Source: Prolixibacteraceae bacterium
GTDB lineage: Bacteria; Bacteroidota; Bacteroidia; Bacteroidales; Prolixibacteraceae
Direction of reading: 5' to 3'
Length of the DNA stretch: 8,101 nucleotides
NCBI GenBank assembly: GCA_016788685.1
Contig: JAEUSS010000366.1
Span: forward strand, 1 to 8,101
This document shows, piece after piece, positions 1 to 7,052 of the stretch (position 1 is the stretch's first letter; each line of letters begins with the position of its first letter). Under the pieces are notes generated by a model. The model worked only from the letters and a program-made list of their open reading frames with translations. It was not told the DNA's origin and searched no databases. A program made the position numbers and the translations under genes.

Positions 1-1363
1 TGCACATGAAAGCCATGCCTCGGCCTTTGCCGCCCAGCGATCCTTTACCGAGCCGCACGATATAGCGGTTGCCGGAAATCAGCGAAGGATCAAAGTCGAT
101 GATGCTTCCGCGAAGTTTTTGTATTCTTACTTCCTCAAATACATTCAGGCAGAATTGCCTCAAATCGTTCGAATTTTTGAAATCCTCGAACCGGTAGGGA
201 AGGAGCTGCTCGGCAATGTTTATCTCGCCACGGGCCATCAGCCAGGTTGAGAAGGAGTTGCGCCGTCCGTGGTAGGCTAGTGCCATTTCCGGAACGATAC
301 GGAACATTTCCTGAAATTCGGCCATGTTGTGGGCAATCATGATGGGGTTACCCTCCGTATCCTTGAAAACAAAGTTCCCGAAGCCAAGCCTTTTGTAGAT
401 GAAGTTGTGAATGTCGAGCGCCAGGCTCTCCGAATTTTTATTGATGAAATCGGCACCGACATCGCGGGCCCGCTGCGCGTTATTTACCTCGTGGCTTTGA
501 AGCAGCACCGGTATCGGGAAACGTAAGGTTGAACTGACGTATTTGAGCAGATCAACACCTGCATCTTCATCTTCTACCCCGTTTCGCCGGAACTTGACAT
601 CGGAAATAACAGTCAGCAGGTAATTTTTATATTTGTTGATGATCAGGACCGCCTCTTCGTAATTGCTTACCAGGATAACTTTTGGCCTGGCTCTCATCTT
701 CAGTATTTTATGCAGCTCGTCGGCTGATTTGTCTTCGACCAGATTTTGTGTCTGGGTCATGATGTTGGTGTACAGCATGGGCAGGTACCTCGAATAATAC
801 TGGATGGAGTCTTCGATCAGGAGGATGATTCTGACACTTCCGTTTCGGGTATCTTCTTCCACATTTTTTTTGTCTTCGATGTATTTGATCATGGCCAGAA
901 AAACGTTTGAATTTCCGTTCCATACAAAGACGCGGTCAATCGATTCTATTTGGGGTGACGACATCTGAAAGTAGCGCAAGTCCCCGTTGTTGTTTACCAA
1001 AAGCAGGATCGGAACCTGAGGTTTCAGGTTGTAGAGTGCGTTGGCAGCCCTTACCGGAATATTTTTATCGACTCCGACCATAATGATAACCAGGTCAAAA
1101 TCCCTGATTTTCATTGTTCGAAGTGCCTCTTCTTCCGAATTTACGCTGGTGAATCGGGGGTAAGCGTAGAGGTTGAGTTGCAGAAACTCGCCGAATATCT
1201 TATCGGTGAACTGGCCTTCGCGTACAATCGAATAGCTGTCATAAAGGGTTGCCAGCAGGAGGACTTCTTTCACCTTAGTCGGCATCAGTTCCTGAAAGAT
1301 GTCGCGGTCGCTTTTTTTAAGCTTGTATATCGAAGAAAGCGTTATCGAATCAATATTTCCCAT
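1..1363 (-). CDS. PEP/pyruvate-binding (PPDK-type ATP-grasp) protein with N-terminal receiver domains, partial
   Basis: Only the N-terminal 454 residues are present; the gene runs off the left edge. Residues about 15-150 resemble a degenerate receiver fold: a hydrophobic strand (VLLLATLYDS), a second strand (FDLVIIMVGVD) with no Asp at the usual phosphorylation site, and VPILLLV. Residues about 175-320 form a second receiver that keeps the key residues: acidic pair E184/D185 (LLIEDS), candidate phospho-acceptor D255 (TVISD), S290 and K309. A linker leads to SIIDFDPSLISGNRYIVRLG and then GSLGGKGRGM (GGKG at 444-447), the opening of the PPDK/PEP-synthase nucleotide-binding domain. Family members are roughly 1000 residues, so more than half is probably missing. 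The only in-frame ATG is at 1363; the frame stays open further upstream, so a TTG start a few codons earlier is possible. The likely role is a phosphotransfer or PEP-linked enzyme under receiver control; its reaction is not established from sequence. It is divergently transcribed from the sigma/susCD genes and probably unrelated to them. Confidence 0.85.
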   Translation of the reverse strand, partial: MGNIDSITLSSIYKLKKSDRDIFQELMPTKVKEVLLLATLYDSYSIVREGQFTDKIFGEFLQLNLYAYPRFTSVNSEEEALRTMKIRDFDLVIIMVGVDKNIPVRAANALYNLKPQVPILLLVNNNGDLRYFQMSSPQIESIDRVFVWNGNSNVFLAMIKYIEDKKNVEEDTRNGSVRIILLIEDSIQYYSRYLPMLYTNIMTQTQNLVEDKSADELHKILKMRARPKVILVSNYEEAVLIINKYKNYLLTVISDVKFRRNGVEDEDAGVDLLKYVSSTLRFPIPVLLQSHEVNNAQRARDVGADFINKNSESLALDIHNFIYKRLGFGNFVFKDTEGNPIMIAHNMAEFQEMFRIVPEMALAYHGRRNSFSTWLMARGEINIAEQLLPYRFEDFKNSNDLRQFCLNVFEEVRIQKLRGSIIDFDPSLISGNRYIVRLGKGSLGGKGRGMAFMC

Positions 1364-1416
1364 GCGAAGAATTTTTATGGAAGTAAAATCCTGCTCCAAC
1401 AGGTGCAGGAATCGGA

Positions 1417-1448
1417 AAAATATAAAAAATATGCCTGAAAGATTCAGA
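1417..1448 (-). promoter_or_regulatory. Candidate Bacteroidota-type promoter for the PPDK-like gene
   Basis: Read on the minus strand, TCTG (1448-1445) is followed after 20 bases by TATATTTT (1424-1417). Each differs by one base from the Bacteroidota consensus TTTG (-33) and TAnnTTTG (-7). The predicted start of transcription is near 1411, leaving a leader of about 48 bases before the ATG at 1363. The region is AT-rich, so chance matches are common. Confidence 0.28.
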
Positions 1449-1606
1449 AGCCGGGATGTTTTAAAATTTTCAGGAATATATTTTTACATTTAGCATTTTA
1501 AAAAATGATTTGTCGGATGAAGTCCATTTTACTTTCGTACTTATACTTACGGCGTTTGCTGGTTTAGCCTAAAAAAGAGGTATTGTTTAGTGGACAGAAT
1601 CTGGAT

Positions 1607-1636
1607 CGAAGGATCATTGTGGTGAATGATCCTTCG
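1607..1636. repeat. Perfect 12-bp inverted repeat with 6-base loop
   Basis: CGAAGGATCATT (1607-1618) and AATGATCCTTCG (1625-1636) are exact reverse complements separated by GTGGTG. The left arm also contains the second copy of a GGATC direct repeat (1603-1607 and 1611-1615). Neither strand has a T-tract immediately after the hairpin, so it is not a classical intrinsic terminator. It may be an RNA hairpin or a dyad operator in the divergent control region. Confidence 0.8.
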
Positions 1637-1814
1637 GTTAATCCCGGGAAATTCTTCTAAGTAAGAACCGGTTTGATTGAAATCTCTGGTGCCCGATCCG
1701 GATATATCTGCACTCAGAAGAAATCGTCAAACTGTCGTCTGTTTGTTGGAAACAGTTCAGGAACATCTGGACTGAAATGGTTAAAGCAGAAGGATGTCTC
1801 TTTGATTTAGTGAT

Positions 1815-1846
1815 TATGTTTTAGCTAAAATGGCATTATATTCTTG
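1815..1846 (+). promoter_or_regulatory. Candidate promoter for the sigma factor gene
   Basis: TATG (1815-1818), a 20-base spacer and TATTCTTG (1839-1846) match the Bacteroidota housekeeping consensus TTTG / TAnnTTTG with one mismatch in each box. Transcription would start near 1853, only about 17 bases before the GTG start at 1870. The support is motif plus spacing only. Confidence 0.3.
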
Positions 1847-1869
1847 TCATACAAATACATATTTACTTA

Positions 1870-2495
1870 GTGAGCGAGAATTTAGGAGAAAGGAACAACC
1901 GAAAAGCGGATGTCCTTTTTAATCAAATCAAATCCGGAGATCAAAAAGCACTTGAAGTGCTGTTTGCCATTTATTTCCCCCGGCTGAACGATTTTGCCCG
2001 CAATGTGGTGAAGGACGATGTTATTTCGCAGGACATTGTTCAGGACATCTTTGTAAAAGTATGGGAGAATCGGGCTAAGATTGAAAGCATCAACATCGAG
2101 GCATATCTTTTCCGTTTGGTCCGGAATCGTTGTATCGACAACATTAAGCACCTGAAGGTTGTGAATAACCGGATGCAAGAGATTCAGATCTCATCAAGGT
2201 ACGAAGAATTATACCGCATCGATTTCGTTGGTAACGAACCCTATGTACTGATTGAGCAGGAACTCAAATTCAAAATAGAAGAGACAGTCCGGAACTTGCT
2301 GAACGTTGCCGGGAAGTTTTTGTATTAAGCCGGATGGATGGACTGAAAAATCGGGAAATTGCAGATAAATTGAATATTAGTATTAAAAATGTGGAACGGC
2401 ATTTATCCCGGGCACTGCAAGACTTCCGGAAGAACCTTTCCGAAGATTTGCCGGTTACGATAATTATTCTTGTCTTAAAGAGTCTGGAATTTTAA
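1870..2495 (+). pseudogene. ECF RNA polymerase sigma-70 factor, interrupted by a -1 frameshift
   Basis: This is an extracytoplasmic-function sigma factor of the Bacteroidota FecI-like type. The first frame starts at GTG 1870, as no in-frame ATG lies upstream before a stop, and ends early at a TAA at 2326-2328 (152 residues). It carries sigma region 2 at about residues 26-95, with the helix DIVQDIFVKVWENR (55-68) and region 2.4 NIEAYLFRLVRNR (75-87). After RNL (codons 2290-2298) the homology jumps to another frame, which reads ERCREVFVLSRMDGL from 2301 and continues through the region 4 helix-turn-helix (REIADKLNIS and NVERHLSRAL) to a TAA at 2493-2495. One missing base near 2299 (TTGCTGAA where TTGCCTGAA would give LPE) explains the break. 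Restored, the protein would be about 208 residues and end in the hydrophobic tail common in this family. The truncated product lacks region 4, the -35-binding and anti-sigma-contacting part. The cause could be a true mutation, a sequencing error or, less likely, programmed frameshifting. Confidence 0.88.
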
Positions 2496-2546
2496 ATTAA
2501 AAGGTAAAAAGACGAATGGACGGACAACGACTTGGTAAAGTTGCTG

Positions 2547-2579
2547 TTTGACCGGCTGTTTGGTGTTTTAATATCTTTC
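2547..2579 (+). promoter_or_regulatory. Candidate promoter for the anti-sigma gene
   Basis: An exact TTTG (2547-2550), a 21-base spacer and TATCTTTC (2572-2579, one mismatch to TAnnTTTG) would start transcription near 2586. That would express fecR independently of the sigma gene with a leader of about 120 bases. This is a weak prediction from motif and spacing. Confidence 0.25.
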
Positions 2580-2587
2580 CCCAATGC

Positions 2588-2677
2588 GTTTGGCATTCGC
2601 ATAGCCTTTTCTGTAAATATTTTCAAAATCTTCCCTCAAAAAAATCTTTCCCATGATGGGTAAACATGATGCCAAAC
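2588..2677. repeat. Spaced 9-bp inverted repeat in the sigma/anti-sigma gap
   Basis: GTTTGGCAT (2588-2596) and ATGCCAAAC (2669-2677) are exact reverse complements 72 bases apart. A third related element, CTGTTTGG (2556-2563), is the reverse complement of CCAAACAG (2672-2679). The function is unknown; the repeat could fold the fecR leader RNA or bind a protein, or be chance. Confidence 0.45.
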
Positions 2678-2708
2678 AGTTGTATGAGCAAAGGTTTAAA
2701 CAGCAAAG

Positions 2709-3689
2709 ATGGGTCAGACACAAATTCAAGACATTATTTATCGCTATTTTCGGGCTCAACTGGCAGAAAATGAGTATGAACAGTTGGTTGAGTGGCTTCA
2801 GGATACAAGCAACCGGGAGTACTTCGAACGGAAAAAGCAGGAATGGAACAGCAATCCTGTGCTGGACGAAACGGGAGCAAAAAACTGGAAGCATATCAGT
2901 TCCAAAATAAATATGCAGGGTTCAGCACCGGTTGGGCTGCTGTTAACGCGCCGGCTCTGGCTGCGGGTGGCATCGGTTGCCGCGATATTGATTTTGGGAC
3001 TGCTCGGTGGCGGCGCTTTGACCTATTTCTATTCCGAGCATCAGGCAAATCAGGGACAACTGGTTTTTGAAACTCCCCGTGGTGAAAAATCGATGGTTAC
3101 CTTACCCGATGGATCGAAAGTATGGCTTAATGCCAATTCCCGGTTGGTGTACAACACATTTTCGTCCTCACGTCGTCAGGTGGAACTAAAAGGAGAAGCA
3201 TTTTTTAAGATTGCCCGTAACGAAAGGGCTCCTTTTACGGTTAAAACCAATGAATGTGATATTGAGGTCTTGGGTACCACTTTCAATGTAATGGCTTATG
3301 ATGAGTTTGGGCGGAAGGAAATTACGCTGCTTTCCGGCAGAATTAATGTACAAATGGGCGGAAACGAACAAATATTAAAACCGGGGCAAGCTTTAATTCT
3401 GAAAGACCATCAATTCGAGGTTTCTGAGGTGAATGCCACACAGTCTTCGGCCTGGGTTGACAATAAATTCAACTTTAAGGACATTCCGCTTTCCGAACTA
3501 ATGAAGCGCCTGGAAAATTGGTACGATGTTGATATTACGCTGGAGAATTTATCCGGAAGGGAAGTCAACTACACCGGGACCTTCAAGAATGAAGAGACCA
3601 TTTGGCAAGTCCTTGATGCCATTGAGGTTTATACCCCTATGCGGTATGAAAAATCAGAAACACGAAAAATCAAAATTACGATAGAATAA
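2709..3689 (+). CDS. FecR-type transmembrane anti-sigma factor
   Basis: This is an inner-membrane regulator of 326 residues, a normal length for the Bacteroidota family. The cytoplasmic N-terminal part (about 1-80; IIYRYFRAQLAENEYEQLVE near the start) should bind and hold the ECF sigma factor. One membrane helix follows at about 83-106 (VASVAAILILGLL). The periplasmic FecR domain lies at about 119-215, with the hallmark TLPDGSKVWLNANSRLVY (131-148) and EVLGTTFNV (186-194). A C-terminal DUF4974-type domain (about 252-323; FNFKDIPLSELMKRLENWY) is expected to contact the STN domain of the partner transporter. The ATG at 2709 is chosen because the family's N-terminal helix begins directly after it; no strong ribosome binding site is visible. 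The reading frame is intact although the upstream sigma gene is broken. The stop codon (3687-3689) overlaps the T-tract of a minus-strand terminator. Confidence 0.95.
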   Translation: MGQTQIQDIIYRYFRAQLAENEYEQLVEWLQDTSNREYFERKKQEWNSNPVLDETGAKNWKHISSKINMQGSAPVGLLLTRRLWLRVASVAAILILGLLGGGALTYFYSEHQANQGQLVFETPRGEKSMVTLPDGSKVWLNANSRLVYNTFSSSRRQVELKGEAFFKIARNERAPFTVKTNECDIEVLGTTFNVMAYDEFGRKEITLLSGRINVQMGGNEQILKPGQALILKDHQFEVSEVNATQSSAWVDNKFNFKDIPLSELMKRLENWYDVDITLENLSGREVNYTGTFKNEETIWQVLDAIEVYTPMRYEKSETRKIKITIE

Positions 3690-3726
3690 AAAAAGACGCC
3701 AGTCGAGTGGCCTCTCAACTGGCGTC
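3688..3726 (-). terminator. Minus-strand intrinsic terminator between fecR and susC
   Basis: GACGCCAGT (3695-3703) pairs exactly with ACTGGCGTC (3718-3726). After one C/A mismatch the stem extends by three more pairs (3705-3707 with 3714-3716), closing a 6-base loop. On the minus strand the hairpin is followed at once by seven T (3694-3688), the standard intrinsic terminator layout. On the plus strand it is followed by AGAAAAGTGAAA, with no T-tract. It would therefore terminate leftward transcription, although no minus-strand gene exists to its right for at least 3.3 kb. It could also act on the plus strand as a processing or attenuation hairpin between fecR and susC. Confidence 0.75.
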
Positions 3727-3755
3727 AGAAAAGTGAAATAAATAGTCATTTAAAT
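3688..3755 (-). ncRNA. Putative cis-antisense small RNA over the susC leader (DonS-like)
   Basis: The minus-strand terminator at 3688-3726 needs a leftward transcript, and a promoter-like sequence lies just to its right (3761-3792). A start near 3755 gives an RNA of about 68 bases wholly antisense to the fecR-susC leader. An alternative -7 box, TGCCTTTG (3796-3789), would start near 3782 and give about 95 bases, covering the susC start codon as well. In Bacteroides, DonS-type antisense RNAs encoded opposite the start of susC homologues in ECF sigma/anti-sigma-controlled loci repress those loci. The position and orientation match here; the sequence relationship is untested. Transcription is an inference. 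Confidence 0.42.
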
Positions 3756-3760
3756 CGAAG

Positions 3761-3792
3761 TAAAACTATGAAAAAAAACGATCCGAAGCAAA
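3761..3792 (-). promoter_or_regulatory. Candidate promoter for the antisense RNA
   Basis: On the minus strand an exact TTTG (3792-3789) is followed after 20 bases by TAGTTTTA (3768-3761), one mismatch from TAnnTTTG. The spacing fits the Bacteroidota -33/-7 pattern. It lies over the first codons of susC, so codon constraint and an A-rich stretch could also produce it by chance. Confidence 0.35.
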
Positions 3793-6700
3793 GGCATCGC
3801 CGATGTCCTATGCTCAGAAAAATGCTGAACATTATGAAATTAACAACCTTGTTGTTTTTTTTGGCCCTTTTTCAGGTTACTGCCAATTCGTATGCCCAAA
3901 AAACACGACTAAACCTGAAATTTGAAAAGGAAAAATTGGAAAGTGTGTTTAGTAAAATTGAAGAAAACTCTGAATTCTCAATTTTCTATACCAATAAATT
4001 GGTAAAAGATTCAAAGTTAGTGAGTGGTGAGTACAGAAATGCCTTGATTTCAGATGTTCTTGATCAGGTATTAAAGTCAGAAAATCTGGGGTACACCATT
4101 AAAGACAAACTGATTTTGATTGTTCCAATGGAAGAGAGCTCTGATGGCTCAACTGCCCAGCAGCAAAAGTCTGTTTCAGGCAAGGTCACCGACTCTTCAG
4201 GAATGCCCCTGCCCGGAGTTTCGGTGGTGGTCAAAGGAACTACAAACGGAACAACTACCGATGCCGGCGGGAATTATCAGATTTCAAATATTCAGGAAAA
4301 TGCGACTTTGCAGTTCTCGTTTGTGGGGATGAAGACCCGGGAAGTAATCCTCAAAGGCAAGACTAAGGTAGATATGGTTTTGCTTGAGGAGACTTTTGGC
4401 GTTGATGAAGTTGTTATTGTTGCGTACGGGCAACAGTCGAAATCAACATTAACCGGAGCAATACAATCAATAAGTGCTGAAAAATTGAATGTTATTACTA
4501 CTCCTTTTGTGGCAGGTATGATGCAGAGTGCAGCATCGGGGGTAATGGTAACCAATGAAACAGGGATACCCGGGATAAAACCTGTAATACGTGTCCGAGG
4601 TGACGGTTCTCTTAATTTTACCAACGAACCACTGTGGGTTATCGATGGGGTAATTTACGGAACAACAGCTCCGGAAGTTAACCCTTCAGATATTGAATCA
4701 ATTTCGATACTGAAAGATGCTTCAGCTTCGTCCCTATACGGATCGCGGGCATCCAATGGTGTTATTTTGGTGCAGACAAAATCTGGAAAGGCAAATACTT
4801 CAGCTTTTAATTTTACCTCAAATACAGGAGTTTCACAGCTAAACCAGGGTGAGTTTTCAATGATGAACGGACAGCAGTTATATAACTTACTTTCACCTCT
4901 TGGCAGCACCCAAAACTATCCTGATCCCAATTCCGATGCCGTAAAAAAAGGAACCAGCTGGATTGATCTTGCAACAAAAACCGGGATGATACATGATTAC
5001 AACCTATCATACCGTGGAGGAACCGATAAAACGATGGTATTTACAAGTTTCGGATATTACAACGAAAAAGGGGCTGTTGTGGGGCATGATTGGAAACGAT
5101 TTTCAGGTCGTGTAAACCTGGACTACTATGCTTCGGATCGGGTAAAACTGATGGCAAAGTTAGGTGGAGTATTTCAAAACCGCCTGAACAACGAGAATGG
5201 TGCTTTGCAGACATCCTATTTGAATCTTCCCTGGGATAATCCGTATTTCGCCGATGGGCGAATTAAAACCGGAGAGACCGAACTTGATGGAATGAAATGG
5301 TATGGACGAGACCGGGTCAATTTTTTATACAACAAGCAGTATAATTTTATCAGAAATCGGGACGTGCAGTACCTTACCGATTTGGGTTTTGAAATTAAGC
5401 TGACCAATTGGTTGACCGCTACCTCAAATAATCGGTTAAGGGTTGATGTCGGCAGGTGGGAACAAATTTTAGATTCACGTACAAGGGATGGCAGGGCCGA
5501 GATGGGCCGCCTTTATAACGAGAATTCGTATAACTGCGAATTGTTTACCAGCAATATTTTCAGGTTCAATCATAAATTTGAAAAGCATAATATATTTGGG
5601 ATTGCAGGGCAGGAATATTCGAAATCGTACTACGATGTAACCGGCGCCGACGGGAAAGGTATTTACCCGAGTCTTGAGATTTTAAGTGCAGCATCTACTC
5701 CACGAGGAGTAATGGGACAAAAAACCGAATATGCGTTTTTGTCTTTTCTTTCCAATGTTCAATATGTATACAACGACAAGTATATGGCACAATTATCCTT
5801 CCGCCGTGATGGTTCTTCACGTTTTGGTGCCAATAATCGTTTCGGGAACTTTTATTCTGTGGGCGCATCATGGTCTGTTCACAAAGAAGATTTTATGAAG
5901 TCGGTTCCTTTTGTTAATAACTTAAAACTCCGGGGTAGTTACGGATCGGTAGGTAATGCCAATATTTCAGACTTTGTTGCTCTGGGCCTTTACCGGATGA
6001 CGGTTCAGTATAATGGTATTCCCGGAGGATCCCCCAGCAGGTTGGCTAATCCGGATCTGACCTGGGAATCGAACTACAATGCAAACATTGCAGTTGATGC
6101 CCGCCTGTTTAATAGACTCAATATAACAGTTGACCTTTATAATAAAAAAACGGAAAACCTTTTGCAGGACGTTCCGCTTCCGACTGTTTCCGGGTATAAT
6201 ACAATTATTGACAACATTGGGTCGGTCAGGAATCGCGGTGTCGAGATCATGGTCAATGGCGATATTGTAACTACAGAAGATTTCTTATGGAATGCCGATT
6301 TCAATATCAGTTTTAATAAAAATAAGGTATTGAAACTTAATGGCGGAAAGGACATTCTCCGGTATTTAAAAGTTACTCACGAGGGTTCGGATATGAATAC
6401 CTGGTATATGCGAAAATGGATGGGGGTCGATCCGCAAAACGGGAACCCGCTATGGCAGAAAGTAACAACCAATGCCGATGGCTCTGTCGTGATTTCGAAC
6501 ACCAGCAACTACACCGAAGCTACCATACAACGGGTAGGAACTTCATCTCCCGATTTCTTTGGCGGGTTTACCAATCATTTTGCTTATAAAGGAATTAGTC
6601 TGATTGCAAACTTTTATTTTAATTACGGTAATAAGATTTACCACGGGAACAGGGTACTTTTTGATAACGATGGGGCTTATCCTGATTACAACCTGATGAA

Positions 6701-7052
6701 CCTGCATGAAGGTTGGAGCCGTTGGGAAAAACTCGGGGATATTGCGACTCATCCGAAGCCCATGTTAGGTGGAAATAACAGTGCTCAGTTGCCCTCATCG
6801 CGTCAACTCGAAGATGGAAGCTACATCCGTCTAAAATACCTGACTCTGGCGTATGATTTACCTGAATTGTTAATCAGAAAATCCGGGCTGAAAAAAGTTC
6901 GGGTGAAATTAACCGGCGAAAATCTTTGGACAGCAACGAAATTCTCAGGAATTGATCCGGAAGTTGCGTTCGGAGGCTTCGTTGGAGGAATAGAAGGAGG
7001 AGTTTCTCCGGTAGTCCGTAGGTATGTTCTGGGATTAGACATTAATTTTTAG
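3768..7052 (+). CDS. SusC/RagA-family TonB-dependent outer-membrane transporter with STN signalling domain
   Basis: This 1094-residue outer-membrane importer is probably specific for an oligosaccharide and energised by TonB. A long basic N-terminus leads to a signal peptide core (MKLTTLLFFLALFQVTA, 23-39) with likely cleavage after SYA at residue 43. The STN (secretin/TonB N-terminal) domain at about 47-118 is the signalling module that talks to FecR. A carboxypeptidase-regulatory-like domain follows at about 136-206 (VSGKVTDSSGMPLPGVSVVV). DEVVIVAYG (213-221) marks the start of the plug, which contains IRVRGDGS and the SusC signature DASASSLYGSRASNGVILV (317-335). The remainder, from about 345, is the barrel, ending in a final strand with C-terminal Phe (YVLGLDINF). 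The ATG at 3768 gives the extended N-terminus common in Bacteroidales SusC proteins; Met15, Met19 or Met23 would also leave a signal peptide. The frame is intact. SusD starts 82 bases downstream, so they are probably co-transcribed. The substrate cannot be deduced. Confidence 0.96.
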   Translation: MKKNDPKQRHRRCPMLRKMLNIMKLTTLLFFLALFQVTANSYAQKTRLNLKFEKEKLESVFSKIEENSEFSIFYTNKLVKDSKLVSGEYRNALISDVLDQVLKSENLGYTIKDKLILIVPMEESSDGSTAQQQKSVSGKVTDSSGMPLPGVSVVVKGTTNGTTTDAGGNYQISNIQENATLQFSFVGMKTREVILKGKTKVDMVLLEETFGVDEVVIVAYGQQSKSTLTGAIQSISAEKLNVITTPFVAGMMQSAASGVMVTNETGIPGIKPVIRVRGDGSLNFTNEPLWVIDGVIYGTTAPEVNPSDIESISILKDASASSLYGSRASNGVILVQTKSGKANTSAFNFTSNTGVSQLNQGEFSMMNGQQLYNLLSPLGSTQNYPDPNSDAVKKGTSWIDLATKTGMIHDYNLSYRGGTDKTMVFTSFGYYNEKGAVVGHDWKRFSGRVNLDYYASDRVKLMAKLGGVFQNRLNNENGALQTSYLNLPWDNPYFADGRIKTGETELDGMKWYGRDRVNFLYNKQYNFIRNRDVQYLTDLGFEIKLTNWLTATSNNRLRVDVGRWEQILDSRTRDGRAEMGRLYNENSYNCELFTSNIFRFNHKFEKHNIFGIAGQEYSKSYYDVTGADGKGIYPSLEILSAASTPRGVMGQKTEYAFLSFLSNVQYVYNDKYMAQLSFRRDGSSRFGANNRFGNFYSVGASWSVHKEDFMKSVPFVNNLKLRGSYGSVGNANISDFVALGLYRMTVQYNGIPGGSPSRLANPDLTWESNYNANIAVDARLFNRLNITVDLYNKKTENLLQDVPLPTVSGYNTIIDNIGSVRNRGVEIMVNGDIVTTEDFLWNADFNISFNKNKVLKLNGGKDILRYLKVTHEGSDMNTWYMRKWMGVDPQNGNPLWQKVTTNADGSVVISNTSNYTEATIQRVGTSSPDFFGGFTNHFAYKGISLIANFYFNYGNKIYHGNRVLFDNDGAYPDYNLMNLHEGWSRWEKLGDIATHPKPMLGGNNSAQLPSSRQLEDGSYIRLKYLTLAYDLPELLIRKSGLKKVRVKLTGENLWTATKFSGIDPEVAFGGFVGGIEGGVSPVVRRYVLGLDINF

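Larger units (their letters stand above)
1364..1869. other. 506-bp divergent gene-free region
   Basis: No convincing coding sequence was found on either strand; the longest open stretches are short and protein-unlike. The region separates the minus-strand PPDK-like gene from the plus-strand sigma gene and should carry promoters for both. It holds a perfect 12-bp inverted repeat (1607-1636) and a loose cluster of short palindromes: TCCCGGGA (1642-1649), AACCGGTT (1666-1673), ATCCGGAT (1696-1703) and GATATATC (1701-1708). I see no tRNA, insertion sequence end or CRISPR repeat here. About 430 bases between the candidate promoters are otherwise unexplained. Confidence 0.7.
2496..2708 (+). other. 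Long sigma/anti-sigma intergenic gap
   Basis: Sigma and fecR genes at such loci are usually close together; here 213 bases separate them. The gap holds a GCTGTTTG direct repeat (2543-2550 and 2555-2562), a 9-bp inverted repeat (2588-2596 and 2669-2677) and a promoter-like sequence. On the minus strand, 2654-2568 reads as a 28-codon open frame with protein-like composition (MGKIFLREDFENIYRKGY at its start). It has no family I can recognise and could be a remnant or chance. Confidence 0.5.

Noticed and set aside
1178..1438. Plus-strand open frame of 86 codons
   Set aside because: It lies antisense to the PPDK-like gene over most of its length and its translation has no recognisable domain; the minus strand there encodes a clear receiver-type sequence.
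1501..1600. Short plus-strand peptide starting at the ATG at 1505
   Set aside because: It is only about 20 codons, has no ribosome binding site and no recognisable similarity.
1607..1636. Intrinsic terminator at the 12-bp inverted repeat
   Set aside because: The bases following the stem are GTTAATCC on the plus strand and ATCCAGAT on the minus strand; neither is a T-tract.
2256..2328. Programmed -1 ribosomal frameshift in the sigma gene
   Set aside because: The two frames overlap only in 2256-2328, and that stretch has no X XXY YYZ slippery heptamer in the correct phase. A missing base restores the expected LPERCRE family sequence more simply.
2588..2677. Invertible DNA switch between sigma and anti-sigma
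   Set aside because: The 9-bp arms are shorter than typical Bacteroidota invertible-promoter repeats and no recombinase gene is nearby, so it is kept only as a repeat.
2568..2894. Minus-strand open frame of 108 codons
   Set aside because: Its first two-thirds is antisense to the well-supported fecR N-terminus and Cys/Leu-rich in a shadow-like way. Only its last 28 codons look protein-like, and these are reported as a possible remnant instead.
4292..7042. Several minus-strand open frames of 63-110 codons inside susC
   Set aside because: All are shadows of the intact 1094-codon SusC frame with no domain features of their own.
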